DNA of 16,503 bases. Source: Clostridia bacterium. GTDB lineage: Bacteria; Bacillota_A; Clostridia; Oscillospirales; Acutalibacteraceae. Made by a program: the position numbers and the translations under genes. Of this stretch, positions 14,750-16,503 are shown one piece after another (the first letter of the stretch is position 1; every line of letters starts with the position of its first letter). The notes below the pieces were generated by a model, which saw only the letters and a list, made by a program, of their open reading frames with translations, was not told the origin of the DNA and made no database searches. Location: the NCBI GenBank assembly GCA_024699005.1, contig JAILQN010000214.1, forward strand, positions 1-16,503, written 5' to 3'.

Positions 14750-16075
14750 CCCGTTATCGGCTGTTTCTATCTCTTTTATCGCCGGGCGTTCGCTAAGGGT
14801 GCTTCCGCTGAACGCCGTGGTGTAAAGCGTGCCGTCCTTTCCGAGGAACAGGTTGTTGTGGCCTCCGTTCACAAGCAGCAGCCTGCGTTCGCTGTACGGC
14901 CCCGCGAGGTTGCGGGAAACGGCGTAATAGCTGTCGTAGGACAGGAAGGACGAGCCGTCCGCGCGGTAATGGGTGGTGTAGGATGCGGAGCAGAGGTAAT
15001 AGAACCCGTTGTTTTTGAACAGGAAACAGCCCTCAAAGCCTACCGGCTGACCGCTTTTGCTGACAAGGGACAGCTTCAGAGACCGGAAACCCGTCATGTC
15101 GTCTTTCATGCGGGCGTATCTGCCGTCGGACCACAGCGCGTAAACTTTGCCGTCGTCGTCTGTGAAAAAGGTGGAGTCGATCGCGTCGAAAACAGGGCCG
15201 TTCTTCACGTCCGCGTAGGGGCCTTCGGGTTTCCCCGTAGTGCTTTTCAGAACGCCGCCGTTCATGGCGCCCCAGCCCAGGGAATAACAGATATAATAAT
15301 CGCCGTTTATATAGTGGAGCTCCGGCGCCCAGATGGGAGAAGTGCCGTCCGTGAGAAGTTTTTTCTGCCAGGTGGCGTCGCGCTCAAAACTCCACACCGC
15401 GCCAAGATCCGTCCAGTCCTTCAGGTCGTCGGACCTGTAAACGTGTATCTCTTTTGTGTTCGACCAGTCCGCGGGATCGTATGTGCCGGTCATATAATAC
15501 CTGCCGTCGGGTGCAAGCATGATATACGGGTCACGCAGATGTATATCCGCCATAGGGGTAAGCGGTTCGGATGGCACGCCGCCGAAGGACGGGTAATCGA
15601 CGGACAGTCTGTATGCCGCGTCGGCGCGGAAAACGGGAGAAGAGCCTTTTTTCAGCGGGTAAGCGACGTCGATCCTGTAAAAAACGTTTTCAAGAAAGCG
15701 CGTCGCCCACGTGCAGCGTTCTTTGCGCAGCTCGTTATATGAGACCGTGATCTCCGCGAAGGCTGCGCCGTCCACACGCAGACGCGGGCAGCAGGTACGG
15801 TCAAAGGCGATCCACGCCGTGGCGCGCGCGTAAGTCGCTCCGGAGACGTCCGCCCCCTCCGGGATCCCGCATATGCTCTGCGTTCTGCCGGTGAAAACGG
15901 GATCGGCATCGTCTTTGTCGGCGTAAAGCGAGACGGTCGCGCCTTCCGAGAAACGCAGATGTTCTTCCAGAAGCGATAATTCCTCTTCGGAATAGGACGC
16001 GACCTTCGGCGGGAGGGGTTTTATGAATCCTGAAAACGTCAGAAGCGACATTATCAGAGCGATGATTTTTTCCAT
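14732..16075 (-). CDS. GH43-family glycosidase (arabinan/xylan type)
   Basis: Protein of 447 residues, likely exported: a short hydrophobic start (MEKIIALIMSLLTFSGF) looks like a weak signal peptide. Residues about 25-170 are an unrecognised N-terminal region, then a five-bladed propeller. The catalytic set is visible: IHLRDPYIML with the base Asp182, AIDSTFFTDDDGK with the modulating Asp300, and GFEGCFLFKN with the acid Glu349 (the usual EGP is EGC here). WAPELHYINGDYYICYS and GGHNNLFLGKDG are further family features. The ATG at 16075 has AGAGGA 7-8 bases upstream; a longer frame to 16153 is rejected because it lacks a ribosome site and crosses the leader. Likely an arabinofuranosidase or xylosidase on pectin or xylan side chains; the exact activity is not readable. 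Confidence 0.92.
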   Translation of the reverse strand: MEKIIALIMSLLTFSGFIKPLPPKVASYSEEELSLLEEHLRFSEGATVSLYADKDDADPVFTGRTQSICGIPEGADVSGATYARATAWIAFDRTCCPRLRVDGAAFAEITVSYNELRKERCTWATRFLENVFYRIDVAYPLKKGSSPVFRADAAYRLSVDYPSFGGVPSEPLTPMADIHLRDPYIMLAPDGRYYMTGTYDPADWSNTKEIHVYRSDDLKDWTDLGAVWSFERDATWQKKLLTDGTSPIWAPELHYINGDYYICYSLGWGAMNGGVLKSTTGKPEGPYADVKNGPVFDAIDSTFFTDDDGKVYALWSDGRYARMKDDMTGFRSLKLSLVSKSGQPVGFEGCFLFKNNGFYYLCSASYTTHYRADGSSFLSYDSYYAVSRNLAGPYSERRLLLVNGGHNNLFLGKDGTLYTTAFSGSTLSERPAIKEIETADNGLLSVR

Positions 16076-16160
16076 GATGTTTTCCTCTTTGCAAACGGTG
16101 CCGATCGGTTTTACAGGGAAAGGATCAGTGCCGGGCAGTCCCGGAACGGTCATTTTTCTT

Positions 16161-16190
16161 ATTATACATTATCGGAAGGAATAATAACAA
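16161..16190 (-). promoter_or_regulatory. Promoter of the GH43 gene
   Basis: On the minus strand TTGTTA (16190-16185), 18-base spacer, TATAAT (16166-16161). The expected start near 16154 gives a leader of about 80 bases. Confidence 0.6.
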
Positions 16191-16229
16191 GTGTTTTTTT
16201 GCAACGGGGTTCCATTTTTAACCATAGTA

Positions 16230-16238
16230 TGCTATAAT
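16230..16238 (+). promoter_or_regulatory. Extended -10 promoter of the beta-helix glycosidase gene
   Basis: TGCTATAAT (16230-16238), a perfect -10 with the TG extension and no good -35 at 17 bases. The start point near 16245 would place the whole 7-bp repeat array in the leader. Confidence 0.6.
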
Positions 16239-16250
16239 ATTCGTTAATCT

Positions 16251-16292
16251 GTTACCTGTTACCTGTCACCTGTCACCTGTTGCCTGTCATCT
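16251..16292. repeat. 7-bp tandem repeat array in the leader of the beta-helix gene
   Basis: Six consecutive 7-bp units of consensus GTYACCT (two GTTACCT, two GTCACCT, then GTTGCCT and GTCATCT), ending 6 bases before the ATG at 16299. It occupies the place where a Shine-Dalgarno site would be, and none is seen. Confidence 0.85.
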
Positions 16293-16298
16293 GAAAAA

Positions 16299-16503
16299 AT
16301 GAACGAACTGAGCATACTTTTCCGCGATATACAGAACGGCGCCTGTGTCAGACTTGAAAAGCACGCCGTCTATCATGTGCGGCCGGAGGATTCCTTCGCC
16401 CTGACCGGGTATTACTGCACCAATACCGCCGCAAAGGACGAAAATCCGGACGGCGGGAGGAACGTCGCGGTCTTTCTGAAGGATATCCGGGACGTGACGA
16501 TCG
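16299..16503 (+). CDS. Parallel beta-helix glycosidase start (GH110-like), cut by window edge
   Basis: Only the first 68 codons are present. The pattern VRLEKHAVYHVRPEDSFAL, then TGYYCTNT, then a polar loop, then RNVAVFLKDIRDVTI matches the N-terminal part of GH110-type alpha-1,3-galactosidases and related pectin-acting beta-helix proteins, where a YHFYPE-like strand, a YYISNT-like strand and an NVTIDG-like strand follow one another. There is no signal peptide, so it may be cytoplasmic or start from a different codon. It is divergent from GH43, fitting a second carbohydrate block. The fold is fairly likely; the precise family is tentative because so little is visible. Confidence 0.6.
   Translation, partial: MNELSILFRDIQNGACVRLEKHAVYHVRPEDSFALTGYYCTNTAAKDENPDGGRNVAVFLKDIRDVTI

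Overview
The window looks like a chromosomal segment of an uncultured gut-type Bacillota (Clostridia) bacterium. This is an inference from several signs: sigma-A promoters of the TTGACA/TATAAT type, purine-rich Shine-Dalgarno sites, a tRNA with an encoded CCA end, SpoIIE/RsbW-type signalling proteins, and many sugar-utilisation genes at moderately high GC. No species can be named from the sequence alone.

Left part (1-5666) is a plant-polysaccharide locus. A TetR-family regulator (5100-5666, +) is divergent from a minus-strand run: a GH53-like galactanase broken by two in-frame stops, a GPH-family sugar:cation symporter, and a GH78 alpha-L-rhamnosidase that leaves the window at position 1. Side-chain galactan and rhamnose both occur in rhamnogalacturonan I, so the set points to pectin use. 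The enzyme with an N-terminal membrane or signal segment would act outside, the symporter would import, and the signal-less GH78 would finish inside. The divergent promoters share a 17-bp palindrome that is a good operator candidate.

Middle part (5667-9011) is a patchwork. It holds a 411-bp non-coding element with nested inverted repeats (5678-6088), a membrane acyltransferase (6103-7329, -), tRNA-Leu(GAG) (7485-7567) whose 3' end is part of a perfect 56-bp palindrome, a metallo-beta-lactamase-fold hydrolase whose frame is open upstream without a normal start codon, and a second nested palindromic element of about 419 bp (8592-9010).

Right part (9012-14687, all minus) is a signalling and membrane cluster. 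In transcription order it is a DUF2156-type acyltransferase, a MATE transporter fused to a degenerate RsbW-like ATPase domain, a GNAT acetyltransferase, a membrane-bound SpoIIE-type PP2C phosphatase with an extracytoplasmic sensor, and a free-standing RsbW-like ATPase. This cluster is the best candidate here for an undescribed system: partner-switching parts apparently wired to a transporter, with no STAS protein in view.

Right edge (14732-16503): a GH43 glycosidase (-) and, divergent from it, the start of a parallel-beta-helix-like glycosidase (+), so carbohydrate functions flank both sides of the signalling cluster.

Four unrelated arrays of 7-bp tandem repeats sit at gene boundaries (1950-2049, 12013-12040, 13750-13777, 16251-16292). 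They share only the 7-bp period, not the sequence, and two of them run into coding sequence.
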